Origin: Paracoccaceae bacterium
GTDB lineage: Bacteria > Pseudomonadota > Alphaproteobacteria > Rhodobacterales > Rhodobacteraceae
NCBI GenBank assembly: GCA_026706985.1
Contig: JAPOXR010000053.1
Location: 1-63,685, forward strand
Length of the DNA stretch: 63,685 nt
Direction of reading: 5' to 3'
Part shown: positions 17,570 to 25,760 of the stretch, in pieces
Position numbering within the stretch: position 1 is the first letter of the stretch
Layout: every line of letters begins with the position of its first letter
Notes under the pieces: model-generated
Seen by the model: the letters and a program-made list of their open reading frames with translations, nothing else
Databases searched by the model: none
What the model was told of the DNA's origin: nothing
Made by a program: the position numbers and the translations under genes

Positions 17570-17891
17570 ACGGCTGCATCTTGCCACACGGCACCGGCGC
17601 ATCCTGGAACGGCTGCTGCGTGAGCATCTGCCCGGCGTTGAGGTATGGGCCTATGGCAGCCGCGTGAAAGGCCGCAGCCACGACGGCAGCGACCTTGACC
17701 TCGTGCTGCGGGGGCCAGGGCTTGAGGCAATTCCCATGGATCGTTTGGGCGAATTTTGGGAAGCGTTGACGGACTCATCGATCCCCTTTCTCGTCGAGGC
17801 CAGAGATTGGGTGCGCCTGCCAGAGCGTTTCCACCGCCAAATCGAGCGGGAGCATGTGGTGTTGGTCAATGCTCAGGAAAAAGCTCCTTGA
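17562..17891 (+). CDS. MNT-type minimal nucleotidyltransferase antitoxin (MntA-like)
   Basis: A 109-residue minimal nucleotidyltransferase. The GSX10DXD motif is complete: G32-S33 followed by D44 and D46 (YGSRVKGRSHDGSDLDLV), with a further acidic strand later (LVEARDWV). It overlaps the HEPN gene by eight bases, consistent with balanced production of toxin and antitoxin. It is expected to inactivate the HEPN partner by transferring AMP groups. It appears intact although the flanking restriction-modification genes are broken, so the module may persist as an independent toxin-antitoxin pair. Confidence 0.85.
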   Translation: MAERLHLATRHRRILERLLREHLPGVEVWAYGSRVKGRSHDGSDLDLVLRGPGLEAIPMDRLGEFWEALTDSSIPFLVEARDWVRLPERFHRQIEREHVVLVNAQEKAP

Positions 17892-17987
17892 AAACAAGAC
17901 CATGCTGCCTTGTGCGATATCGTCGAGCGACTTCTCAGCGATGTGGAAAAATGACCGAAATCCGGTGAGTTTCTGGTAAAGTGGTGA

Positions 17988-18236
17988 AACCCCACCGATG
18001 TATTTTGCAACACGGCGATACGCCGAAAGCTGAAATTCATGGAAGCGACTGCAACGGATTGGGAGATTGCCGGGTGCCCGCTCTCATTCGGTGACGCCGT
18101 AATCACCAAGGATATGGAGCGATACGATGAAATTGAGGTGCCTGCGTTCATAGTGGACGAAGCGCCTGGCATTGTGTGTGGACACCGCCTTGCCTTTCAT
18201 CGAACCGCCTCCTGTTGGTGCCGTTCGTCGCCTTGA
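17988..18236 (+). pseudogene. hsdS: hsdS remnant (type I restriction specificity subunit)
   Basis: In the frame running to 18236, residues FCNTAIRRKLKFMEAT, then PLSFGDAVITKDMERYDEI, then VPAFIVDEAPGIVCGHRLAFHR match the middle of a target recognition domain of HsdS (the usual forms are PGDVVITKDSE and LVCGYHLA). A TGA closes the frame at 17985 and the match ends near 18207, so only about 70 residues survive. Together with the hsdM remnant it brackets the HEPN/MNT pair and shows this was once an hsdM-HEPN-MNT-hsdS operon. No hsdR is visible. Confidence 0.6.
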
Positions 18237-18242
18237 TAGCAA

Positions 18243-20111
18243 CTATTGTTTCAGAAGATTGGGATAGAACTCAGCGCAATGCGATTTCAGTGTCTTCGCC
18301 AGTTCAGCAACCACCATCCGGTCACTGAGTTGGCCTGAGCACCAGGCCTCGGCGAATGGAATTGTCCAATCGGCTTCCGTGATGAATCCCTTGACCGGTG
18401 CCGTGGCATATTGGCCATCCCTCCGAACCTTGTGTCCGGAGACAAGGATTCCCCGCATATGCCGGTCGTGGGTTTCGATGATTTCCGCGAGCCGCGCCCA
18501 TTTGACTTTCCCGGGTTGCGTGGAGATCACCCACCAGTCCGGGTAGACGCCGTGTCGGTAGAACTGCCGGACAGCATACGCATAGGCATCGCCGGCGGCT
18601 ACCAAGTCCGGGGGCACAATCCGGACCATTGTTTCCAGCCGGCATCTCCGGGCTGCGGCAAAGAAACGCACGAGTGTCTCAATGTCGTGGGCGGGAAGTG
18701 AGGCTCCGTCAGGTGCCGGCACGGAGAGGTGTACGACTGTGCGGAGAGGCCATTCCGCAAGCGCGCCGAAATCCGCACCGAGCCCGGGATCGATTTCCCA
18801 TGCCGCTGACAGGGGATCGTTGGCGACCCGCCCGACCCACAACCCTCGTTCGGCGGCGTCGTGGAGCGTTGTCCTGCCGGTCCTGTCATCGATAAGGATA
18901 CCGAAAACGGATGGCTGCTCATGCGCGGCTTCCCGGACCGCTTCCAGGCACAAGCCCTGGAACGCCGCAAGCCGCGCTGTATCCGGTAGGGCCGCCGACA
19001 ATGGCTGCGACAGACTGCAATCCAGGATGCACAGCCGCTGCCGGCCGGGCGCCGGGGTCGTTGACCAATGCACCCGCTCCAATTCGTTGTCATGGCGCAG
19101 CGCCGGCTGCACGACACCGCGCTGCAGGAAGAATTCGAGCTCCTCGCGCGAAGGGTAGGAAGGTGCGCAGCCATGCCGGGAAACCGCCAAGGCACCGCAG
19201 GCATTGGCGATTCTGAGTGTTTCGTGCCAATCCTTTCCTGACAGCCATCCGGTCAGCAATCCGGCCATGAACCCGTCACCGGCACCGAGCACGTTAAACA
19301 CTTCGACTTCAAAGCCGGGTCCGGATTGGCCAAGATTGAGATCCCCGGGGATCGCGGCATTAAACATGACGGCACCGAGCGGGCCTCTTTTGCAGACAAG
19401 CACCGCCGACGTAAGCTCGCGGACCGATGCGAGGGCCACGAGCGTATCGCCGCTGCCACCGGCAATGTGGAATTCCTCCTCGGTTCCGACAACGAGATCA
19501 AAGAGGTCTAACGTCTTCTGCAGCCTCTCGGTGACGCGCTTGGATTTGATATAGCGGGACTCACCAAGACCGTGACCCGCCAAACCCCATAGGTTAGGCC
19601 TGTAATCTATATCGAGCGCAGTCCTTACACCCTTGTCGCGGGCGATCCTGACCGCCTTGATGATGGCGGTTTCGGTGCGCGGGTTCGAAAGATGGGTTCC
19701 GGTCACGCAGAAGCATCGTGCCTCGGCGATGAGTTCCGGCTTCATATCGCTGTCTGACAATGCCATGTCGGCGCAGTTTTCGCGGTAGAATACCAGCGGG
19801 AATCTGGTTTGGTCACGAATGCCCAATATGGCGAGAGCCGTCAGTCTTTCGCTGTCTGTGGTCACACCACGGACATCCACCCCCTCGCGTTCGAGCTCTT
19901 CACGGATGAACCGGCCCATATGTTCATCGCCGACGCGGGTGATCAGGGCTGATTTCAGCCCCAGACGCGCGGTGCCGACGGCGATATTGGTCGGTGAGCC
20001 GCCAATATATTTGTTGAACGAAGCCATGTCTTCGAGGCGACCTCCAACCTGGCCGCCATACAGGTCGACGGAGGCGCGGCCGACGGTGATCAAATCGAGA
20101 GGTTTTGTCAT
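18243..20111 (-). CDS. iolC: 5-dehydro-2-deoxygluconokinase fused to DUF2090
   Basis: A 622-residue protein. Residues 1-330 are a PfkB-family sugar kinase: GGSPTNIAVGTARLG near 37-51 and the catalytic NVLGAGDGFMAG (D279). It phosphorylates 2-deoxy-5-keto-D-gluconate in inositol breakdown. Residues about 335-622 are the DUF2090 domain (LETMVRIVPPDL ... DWWVISTQP), often fused to IolC in proteobacteria and resembling an aldolase, so the chain may also perform the IolJ step. iolB is 7.5 kb away. The gene is divergent from mocD across 198 bases. Start at ATG 20111, with no better alternative. Confidence 0.9.
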   Translation of the reverse strand: MTKPLDLITVGRASVDLYGGQVGGRLEDMASFNKYIGGSPTNIAVGTARLGLKSALITRVGDEHMGRFIREELEREGVDVRGVTTDSERLTALAILGIRDQTRFPLVFYRENCADMALSDSDMKPELIAEARCFCVTGTHLSNPRTETAIIKAVRIARDKGVRTALDIDYRPNLWGLAGHGLGESRYIKSKRVTERLQKTLDLFDLVVGTEEEFHIAGGSGDTLVALASVRELTSAVLVCKRGPLGAVMFNAAIPGDLNLGQSGPGFEVEVFNVLGAGDGFMAGLLTGWLSGKDWHETLRIANACGALAVSRHGCAPSYPSREELEFFLQRGVVQPALRHDNELERVHWSTTPAPGRQRLCILDCSLSQPLSAALPDTARLAAFQGLCLEAVREAAHEQPSVFGILIDDRTGRTTLHDAAERGLWVGRVANDPLSAAWEIDPGLGADFGALAEWPLRTVVHLSVPAPDGASLPAHDIETLVRFFAAARRCRLETMVRIVPPDLVAAGDAYAYAVRQFYRHGVYPDWWVISTQPGKVKWARLAEIIETHDRHMRGILVSGHKVRRDGQYATAPVKGFITEADWTIPFAEAWCSGQLSDRMVVAELAKTLKSHCAEFYPNLLKQ

Positions 20112-20247
20112 TCCGGGAGACTGTCCGCAGGCTCATCCTGGACCGGAAAACGCGATTCCGCAGGGCTTGTCAATGCACGGGCCGGGCACCGTACGGAACC
20201 GGCCCGACGGGGAGCTCTGGCACGGTTCGCCATCTTGGATTAGAATC

Positions 20248-20273
20248 CGGTTTTATGCCTGACTGAAAAACCG
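20248..20273. promoter_or_regulatory. Inverted repeat between iolC and mocD
   Basis: CGGTTTT at 20248-20254 and AAAACCG at 20267-20273 form a seven-base inverted repeat with a 12-base spacer in the divergent iolC/mocD region, 37 bases before the mocD start. It could be an operator serving both genes. No regulator is encoded nearby. Confidence 0.25.
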
Positions 20274-20309
20274 TGATACCCTGCGGGGTGTCGGCAAGGG
20301 AGAGCGCAA

Positions 20310-21374
20310 ATGCTGCGGCAACGCGATTACAGCCTGCTCGGAAAGGATGGCGAACGCGCCGTCGAGATGGGTCTGGCGGCTGCCGACTGGTATCTTTCCG
20401 AAGTTCCGCGGAGCGAACTGAAATCATTGATGCGGCGCAGTGACCGGATCGCGATCCGCGATACGCTGCTCTGGCTCGGCGGGCTGATCCTGTTTGCAGG
20501 TATCGGGATTGCACTTTGGCCTTCAATCTGGTCTGCCCCTTTCTGGCTTGCCTATGGCGTGCTTTACGGTTCCGCCGGCGACTCGCGTTGGCATGAAGCC
20601 GGGCATGGCACTGCCTTCAGTACACAATGGATGAATGAGGTAGTCTACCAGCTAGGCAGCTTCATGATGATGCGCAACCCAACGGCTTGGCGCTGGAGTC
20701 ACATACGCCACCATACAGATACGATAATCGTTGGAAGAGACCCGGAAATCGCGGTTATGCGGCCACCGGATGCCATCCGGATATGCCTGAATCTGCTCGC
20801 CATTCCGAATGCGGTGCAGTCATTCACACGCATGGGTTACCACGTCACCGGTCGACTGCACCCGGAAGAAGCCACCTACGTGCCGGAACAGGAATGGAAC
20901 AAGGTCATTCTGGAGTCGCGGATCTGGTGTGTGATCTATGCGCTGACGATAGCAGCCACCCTGTGGTGGAGCACATTGCTGCCTTTGATGGTGATCGGAT
21001 TGCCATCAATTTATGGTGCGTGGCACCATATCCTGACCGGCGTTCTGCAGCATGCGGCGCTGGCGGAGGATGTCCTCGATCACCGGTTGAATACACGCAC
21101 TTTTTACACAAACCCGATCACCAGGTTCGTGTATTGGAACATGAACTATCATGTTGAACATCATATGTTTCCCATGGTGCCTTATCATGCGCTGCCGCGG
21201 CTTCACGCATTAATCCGTGACGATCTGCCGGAGCCGGATAAATCCATGTGGCATGCCTACAGGCAGGTGTTGCCTGTGCTGATACGGCAGCTTAGAGGCG
21301 AGGATGTGTTCCTGGTGCGTGAATTACCGGATTCAGCGCAGCCCTATAGGGCTGAATTACACAATATGATCTGA
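20310..21374 (+). CDS. mocD: Fatty-acid-desaturase-family oxygenase, MocD-like
   Basis: A 354-residue membrane diiron protein with the three histidine boxes of the desaturase/hydroxylase family: HEAGH (95-99), HIRHH (131-135) and HVEHH (281-285), and two paired hydrophobic regions (about 52-90 and 206-240). GGGAGAG lies five bases before ATG 20310. It is followed after 25 bases by a Rieske-type ferredoxin, the MocD-MocE arrangement first described in rhizopine (3-O-methyl-scyllo-inosamine) breakdown; related pairs act on other substrates. Its place beside iolC favours an inositol-derived substrate, but this is inference. The reductase (MocF) is not in the window. Confidence 0.75.
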   Translation: MLRQRDYSLLGKDGERAVEMGLAAADWYLSEVPRSELKSLMRRSDRIAIRDTLLWLGGLILFAGIGIALWPSIWSAPFWLAYGVLYGSAGDSRWHEAGHGTAFSTQWMNEVVYQLGSFMMMRNPTAWRWSHIRHHTDTIIVGRDPEIAVMRPPDAIRICLNLLAIPNAVQSFTRMGYHVTGRLHPEEATYVPEQEWNKVILESRIWCVIYALTIAATLWWSTLLPLMVIGLPSIYGAWHHILTGVLQHAALAEDVLDHRLNTRTFYTNPITRFVYWNMNYHVEHHMFPMVPYHALPRLHALIRDDLPEPDKSMWHAYRQVLPVLIRQLRGEDVFLVRELPDSAQPYRAELHNMI

Positions 21375-21399
21375 GGCTGATCGGCGGAGGGATGACATT

Positions 21400-21711
21400 A
21401 TGGCGGAGTGGGTTGAGGCGTGCGCGGCGGAGGATATCGAAGCGGAAGATTTGATCCGATTTGATCATGGTGACTTTACCTATGCGATCTACCGTTCGCC
21501 AAATGACCGCTTTTACTGCACCGATGGGCTGTGTACGCACGAACAGGTTCACCTTGCCGATGGGCTGGTGATGGATAACATCATCGAATGCCCTAAGCAT
21601 AACGGCAGATTCGATTACCGCACCGGCAAAGCACGGGGTGCACCCGCCTGCGTGGATCTCAATGTCTATCCCACAAAGGTTGAGAATGGACGTGTCTTTA
21701 TTCAGATTTGA
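21400..21711 (+). CDS. mocE: MocE-family Rieske-type [2Fe-2S] ferredoxin
   Basis: A 103-residue Rieske ferredoxin with cluster motifs CTH (C45, H47) and CPKH (C64, H67). It lacks the bridging cysteines of bc1-type Rieske proteins, as expected for oxygenase ferredoxins. It would supply electrons to the diiron oxygenase encoded just upstream. GGAGGG lies about ten bases before ATG 21400. Close in size and sequence style to MocE proteins. aroC follows after 56 bases on the same strand and may share the transcript. Confidence 0.8.
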   Translation: MAEWVEACAAEDIEAEDLIRFDHGDFTYAIYRSPNDRFYCTDGLCTHEQVHLADGLVMDNIIECPKHNGRFDYRTGKARGAPACVDLNVYPTKVENGRVFIQI

Positions 21712-21767
21712 AGCGGTTGCCGGTGTAACGTCTCTTTGGCCCTGTGCCGCGGACAGATAGGGCAGAG

Positions 21768-22868
21768 ATGTCGACCAACAGCTTCGGACGTCTGTTCTCC
21801 TTTACCACATGGGGAGAAAGCCACGGCCCCGCCATCGGTGTGACCGTGGATGGTTGTCCGCCGGAATTGCCGCTTGATGAGGCTTGGCTGCAGCATTGGC
21901 TTGACCGCCGGAGGCCGGGGCAAAACCGCTTTACCACCCAGAGGCGGGAGCCGGATTCGGTCGAAATCCTGTCCGGTGTGTTCGAGGGCAGTACAACCGG
22001 GGCGCCGATTCAGCTCATGATCCGCAATCTGGACCAGCGCTCAAAGGATTATTCGGACATCAAGGACCGGTTCCGTCCCGGTCACGCCGACATCACCTAC
22101 TGGCGGAAATACGGCATTCGTGACTATCGCGGCGGCGGACGCGCATCCGCCCGGGAAACCGCTTCGCGCGTCGCCGTCGGCGGTATCGCGAGGCGGGTTC
22201 TTGAATCCATGGCCCCCGGCCTTCGGATCCAGGCATATTTGATTCAGATCGGCGCATTGGAAATCGATCGGAGTCGGTTTAATTCCGGTGAGATTGACGG
22301 CAATCCCTTTTGGTGCCCCGATGCCGGCGCTGTCGAAGGCTGGGGCGAATTCCTGACGCAGACACGCAAATCAGGTGATTCAATCGGCGCTGTTGTTGAA
22401 TGCATCGCCGAGGGGGTGCCGGCGGGGCTTGGCGCACCGGTTTATGCCAAGCTGGATGCGGACCTCGCCGCCGCCATGATGTCGATCAATGCGGTCAAGG
22501 CGGTTGAAATCGGTGCCGGCATGTCCGCCGCCACACTCACTGGCAGCGAGAATGCCGATGAAATTGAGTTCAGGCAGGACAATCCGCGCTTTCTTTCGAA
22601 TAACTCGGGTGGCATTCTCGGCGGGATTTCCACAGGTCAGGACATCATTCTGCGATTTGCAGTCAAACCGGCATCTTCCATACTCAACCCACGGGCGACG
22701 ATCACCAAGTCCGGTGAGGCGGTTGCAGTGGTCACCAAGGGGCGTCATGATCCTTGTGTCGGTATCCGTGCGGTGCCGGTTGCGGAGGCGATGATGGCCT
22801 GTGTCCTGGCGGATCATCTGATGCTGCATCGCGGACAGGTCGGAACAAACCGGGGTAACATCGGCTGA
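21768..22868 (+). CDS. aroC: Chorismate synthase
   Basis: A 366-residue protein covering the whole family. It makes chorismate from 5-enolpyruvylshikimate-3-phosphate using reduced FMN. Signatures seen: [18 protein letters not shown] at the start, [26 protein letters not shown], and the closing [19 protein letters not shown]. Start at ATG 21768, which follows AGGGCAGAG closely; upstream ATG 21744 would add eight residues absent from the family. It converges with the DMT transporter gene, ten bases away. Confidence 0.95.
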   Translation: MSTNSFGRLFSFTTWGESHGPAIGVTVDGCPPELPLDEAWLQHWLDRRRPGQNRFTTQRREPDSVEILSGVFEGSTTGAPIQLMIRNLDQRSKDYSDIKDRFRPGHADITYWRKYGIRDYRGGGRASARETASRVAVGGIARRVLESMAPGLRIQAYLIQIGALEIDRSRFNSGEIDGNPFWCPDAGAVEGWGEFLTQTRKSGDSIGAVVECIAEGVPAGLGAPVYAKLDADLAAAMMSINAVKAVEIGAGMSAATLTGSENADEIEFRQDNPRFLSNNSGGILGGISTGQDIILRFAVKPASSILNPRATITKSGEAVAVVTKGRHDPCVGIRAVPVAEAMMACVLADHLMLHRGQVGTNRGNIG

Positions 22869-22881
22869 AATCGGTTTTCAG
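22865..22881. terminator. Small hairpin between convergent aroC and the DMT transporter gene
   Basis: CTGAAA and TTTCAG pair around a TCGGT loop, spanning the facing stop codons. The stem is only six pairs and lacks a T-run, so it is at best a weak bidirectional terminator. Confidence 0.25.
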
Positions 22882-23759
22882 TCGCCGCTCCTTTTCCGGT
22901 CCGCCTGCACAGCAAGGATTCCGGCGGTGATGATAACGACACCGATGATGTCGGTCGGTCCGAACGGCTCGCCGAGCAAAGCCGCAGCGACGGCAACGCC
23001 GAAAAATGGATTAAGGAAGTGAAAACTTGATGCGCGGGTCGGCCCGACACGGTTGACCAGAGTGAACCATACCCAGGTGGCGAGCAAGCCCGGCACAATT
23101 GTCGTGTAGGCGAAAGCGGCGGCGAATTTCCATGACCAGGTCAGAGTGGAAGTCTCGAACAGAATCGCGGGGATTGCAAGGATGCAGCAACCAACCAGCA
23201 TCTGCTGCCCGATCACCATAGCCAGATTGCCGCCGGTGGACGCCATCCGCACTGTCAGGGTGGCTATGGCAAGCGCCACAGCACCGGCAAAACACAGGCC
23301 GGCGCCGAGGATGCCATAGCTGCCATCGAGCCGGACTCCCATGATCAGGCCGACACCGGCGATTCCGAAACACAATCCCGCCATGCCGAGCCAACCGACC
23401 TTTTCACCGAAGAACAACCAGCTCAGAAATGCCACCACCAAAGGCAGTGATGAAGCGATTATCGCCGCCAGCGAGGCTTCAATCCACTGCATGGCGACGA
23501 AATTCACGCCGAGATAGATGGCGTTCTGACAGATGCCGAAGGTGATCATAGCCTTGGTCTGACCCCGCGACAGGCGCAGCGGTTGGCCGAGCGCCAGCGC
23601 CCAGCCGATTCCCAGGCAGCCGGAGATTGCGAATCTGAAGGAAAGCGCCGTAAGCGGTGCCGTTTCCTGGACAATGATTCGGGCGGTGGAAAATGCGCTG
23701 GACCACATCAGCGCAAAGGCAATACCCATGGCGATTGCCGGCAGATCAAACCGATTCAT
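22878..23759 (-). CDS. EamA/DMT-family transporter
   Basis: A 293-residue inner-membrane protein with ten predicted helices in two EamA repeats, each ending in the usual glycine/proline-rich segment (for example PLTALSFRFAISGCLG in the first and GPTRASSFHFLNPFFGVAVAAALLGE in the second). Such proteins export or exchange amino acids and related metabolites; the substrate cannot be read from sequence. It stands alone, convergent with aroC. Confidence 0.85.
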   Translation of the reverse strand: MNRFDLPAIAMGIAFALMWSSAFSTARIIVQETAPLTALSFRFAISGCLGIGWALALGQPLRLSRGQTKAMITFGICQNAIYLGVNFVAMQWIEASLAAIIASSLPLVVAFLSWLFFGEKVGWLGMAGLCFGIAGVGLIMGVRLDGSYGILGAGLCFAGAVALAIATLTVRMASTGGNLAMVIGQQMLVGCCILAIPAILFETSTLTWSWKFAAAFAYTTIVPGLLATWVWFTLVNRVGPTRASSFHFLNPFFGVAVAAALLGEPFGPTDIIGVVIITAGILAVQADRKRSGD

Positions 23760-23880
23760 ATGTGAGATTAAGCTATATAGTGCCGCATTTGCGTATGCGG
23801 ATCACGGCGGCGCGGATTGAACCGCGTCGCCGTTCAATTGAGAATTCGGATTTTTCAATCCACGAATTGATCAGAAAATT

Positions 23881-24171
23881 CTATGAGTTACAGGCTTCTT
23901 TGAGCGCCTTTGCGAATGTCATTCGGGGCGCGTTATCCGCCGCCTTTTCAATGACTGCGCCGGTCTGAGGGTTGCGGACCTTACGTGCGGCGCGGGCCCT
24001 GCTCGAAATTTTTCCGACTCCCGGAAGCGAAACGGCGCCACCGTTTCCGACTGTTTCAGTGATGACCGATGTCAATGCGTTCAAAACCGCATTTGTGTCT
24101 TTCAATGTGGTTCCTGATTCCTGAGCTACGCTTGCCGTCAATTCAGCTTTGGTCAAAGCGGTTTGTGCCAT
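23881..24171 (-). CDS. HU-family DNA-binding protein
   Basis: A 96-residue HU/IHF-fold protein: an N-terminal helical pair (LTKAELTASVAQESG ... AVLNALTSVITETVGNGGAVSLPGVG), then the DNA-binding arms (ARKVRNPQTGAVIEKAADNAPRMTFAKALKEA). The arm carries the RNPQTG motif. AAAGGA lies about nine bases before ATG 24171. It bends and packages DNA. It is more divergent than typical HupB and could be one of several HU paralogues. Confidence 0.9.
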   Translation of the reverse strand: MAQTALTKAELTASVAQESGTTLKDTNAVLNALTSVITETVGNGGAVSLPGVGKISSRARAARKVRNPQTGAVIEKAADNAPRMTFAKALKEACNS

Positions 24172-24283
24172 GTTTTAAGTTCCTTTACCTAATCAGTGCT
24201 CGATGACTGAAAACACATTCCCATTACACAATTCGGGATTTCGCACAAACAGATTTGTATTCATCCTGCCAATTCCTCCGAAC

Positions 24284-25759
24284 TCACAGAAACGCGGTTT
24301 CGTCAAAACTTCTGAGTTTGCGCGAGTGCAGGAATTCCAGCGGCATGTCGCGCAGCGATTCCATGGCTCTGATTCCGATCCGTAGATGCTTGTCGACCTG
24401 ACTGCGGTAAAATTGGCTGGCCATACCCGGCAGTTTGAGCTCGCCCTGCAGTGGCTTGTCGGAAACGCAGAGTAGCGTGCCGTAGGGAACACGGAACCGG
24501 AAGCCGTTGGCGGCCACGGTGGCCGCTTCCATATCCAGGGCAATCGCCCGGGACTGGCTGAGCCTGTGCAAGGGTCCCGCGGTGGCGCGCAATTCCCAGT
24601 TTCGGTTATCAACCGATACAACTGTACCGGTCCGCATGATGCGTTTCAGTTCGAAGCCCTTGATTTGCGTGGCTTCCGCGACGGCGCTTTCCAGCGCCAC
24701 CTGGACTTCCGCCAGTGCCGGAATGGGAACCCAGACCGGCAGTTCATCGTCGAGGACATGATCCTCCCGGAGATAAGCGTGCGCCAACACATAATCGCCG
24801 AGGCTCTGTCCGTTACGCAGGCCGGCACAATGCCCGAGCATCAGCCAGGCACGCGGGCGCAGAACCGCGATATGGTCGGTCGCATTCTTCGCATTCGAAG
24901 GGCCGATGCCGATATTGACCAGTGTGATGCCGTTCCGGTCCGGCCGCTTCAGATGGTAGGCTGGCATCTGCGGGGTTCGCTCCGGGTTCGGGATTGACCC
25001 ATTCGGATCTGTCAGGCGTGAATTTCCGGGTGCGATCAGTTCCGTATAACCGCTCGCCGGGTCCGCCAGCACACTCTGCGCATATTCGGTAAATCCATCG
25101 ACATAGAACTGGTAATTGGTGAACAGGACGAAATTCTGAAAATGCTCGGCATCGGTATCCGTGTAATGACGGATTCTGGCCAATGAATAATCAATGCGCT
25201 GTGCCGTGAAGGCGGCGAGCGGTTTGGAGCCGTCGCTGTTGTGAACATCCAGCCCATTGATGATGTCGTCATTCATGGTTTCCAGTTGCGGTACATCGAA
25301 GGCGTCACGCAACGGAACATCCAGCATTTCGGTGTGCAGGGGGGCGGCGCTGTCACCGACTGCGAAATGAACCGGGATAGGTGTATCTGAATTGCCCACC
25401 TGGACTGGAATGCCGTGATTTTTCATCAACAGCCCGATCTGCATTTCCAGATATGCCCGGAACAGGTCCGGCCGTGTCACCGTCGTCGCATACTCGCCGG
25501 GTATGGCGACATGACCGAAAGAAAACCGGCTGTCGGCCGATGCGTGCGAGCGGACATTGATCCGGACCTCCGGATAGAAGGCGCGGAAACGCTGACCCTG
25601 CACCCCGTCGCGGGTTGCCTGCAAAAGATTGCCGCGCAGAAAACCGGTGGCGCTTTCATAAAGCTCCGTCAGCCGTTCGACTGCCTGCGCGGCGGATGAA
25701 AATTCCCGCGTTTCCATCGCCGGTGCGAACGAGACAATCTGATCGGGATGCGTATTCAA
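24284..25759 (-). CDS. amn: AMP nucleosidase
   Basis: A 491-residue protein that splits AMP into adenine and ribose-5-phosphate. It matches Amn over its length: an N-terminal regulatory half with FGHVAIPGEYATTVTRPDLFR, and a C-terminal phosphorylase-type half (NIGIGPSNAKNATDHIAVLRPRAWLMLGHCAGLR, then ALDMEAATVAANGFRFRVPYGTLLCVSDKPL). It starts at TTG 25759 with GGAG seven bases upstream and lies one base after the stop of the adenine deaminase gene. The pair would turn AMP into hypoxanthine by way of adenine. Confidence 0.9.
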   Translation of the reverse strand: MNTHPDQIVSFAPAMETREFSSAAQAVERLTELYESATGFLRGNLLQATRDGVQGQRFRAFYPEVRINVRSHASADSRFSFGHVAIPGEYATTVTRPDLFRAYLEMQIGLLMKNHGIPVQVGNSDTPIPVHFAVGDSAAPLHTEMLDVPLRDAFDVPQLETMNDDIINGLDVHNSDGSKPLAAFTAQRIDYSLARIRHYTDTDAEHFQNFVLFTNYQFYVDGFTEYAQSVLADPASGYTELIAPGNSRLTDPNGSIPNPERTPQMPAYHLKRPDRNGITLVNIGIGPSNAKNATDHIAVLRPRAWLMLGHCAGLRNGQSLGDYVLAHAYLREDHVLDDELPVWVPIPALAEVQVALESAVAEATQIKGFELKRIMRTGTVVSVDNRNWELRATAGPLHRLSQSRAIALDMEAATVAANGFRFRVPYGTLLCVSDKPLQGELKLPGMASQFYRSQVDKHLRIGIRAMESLRDMPLEFLHSRKLRSFDETAFL

Positions 25760-25760
25760 C

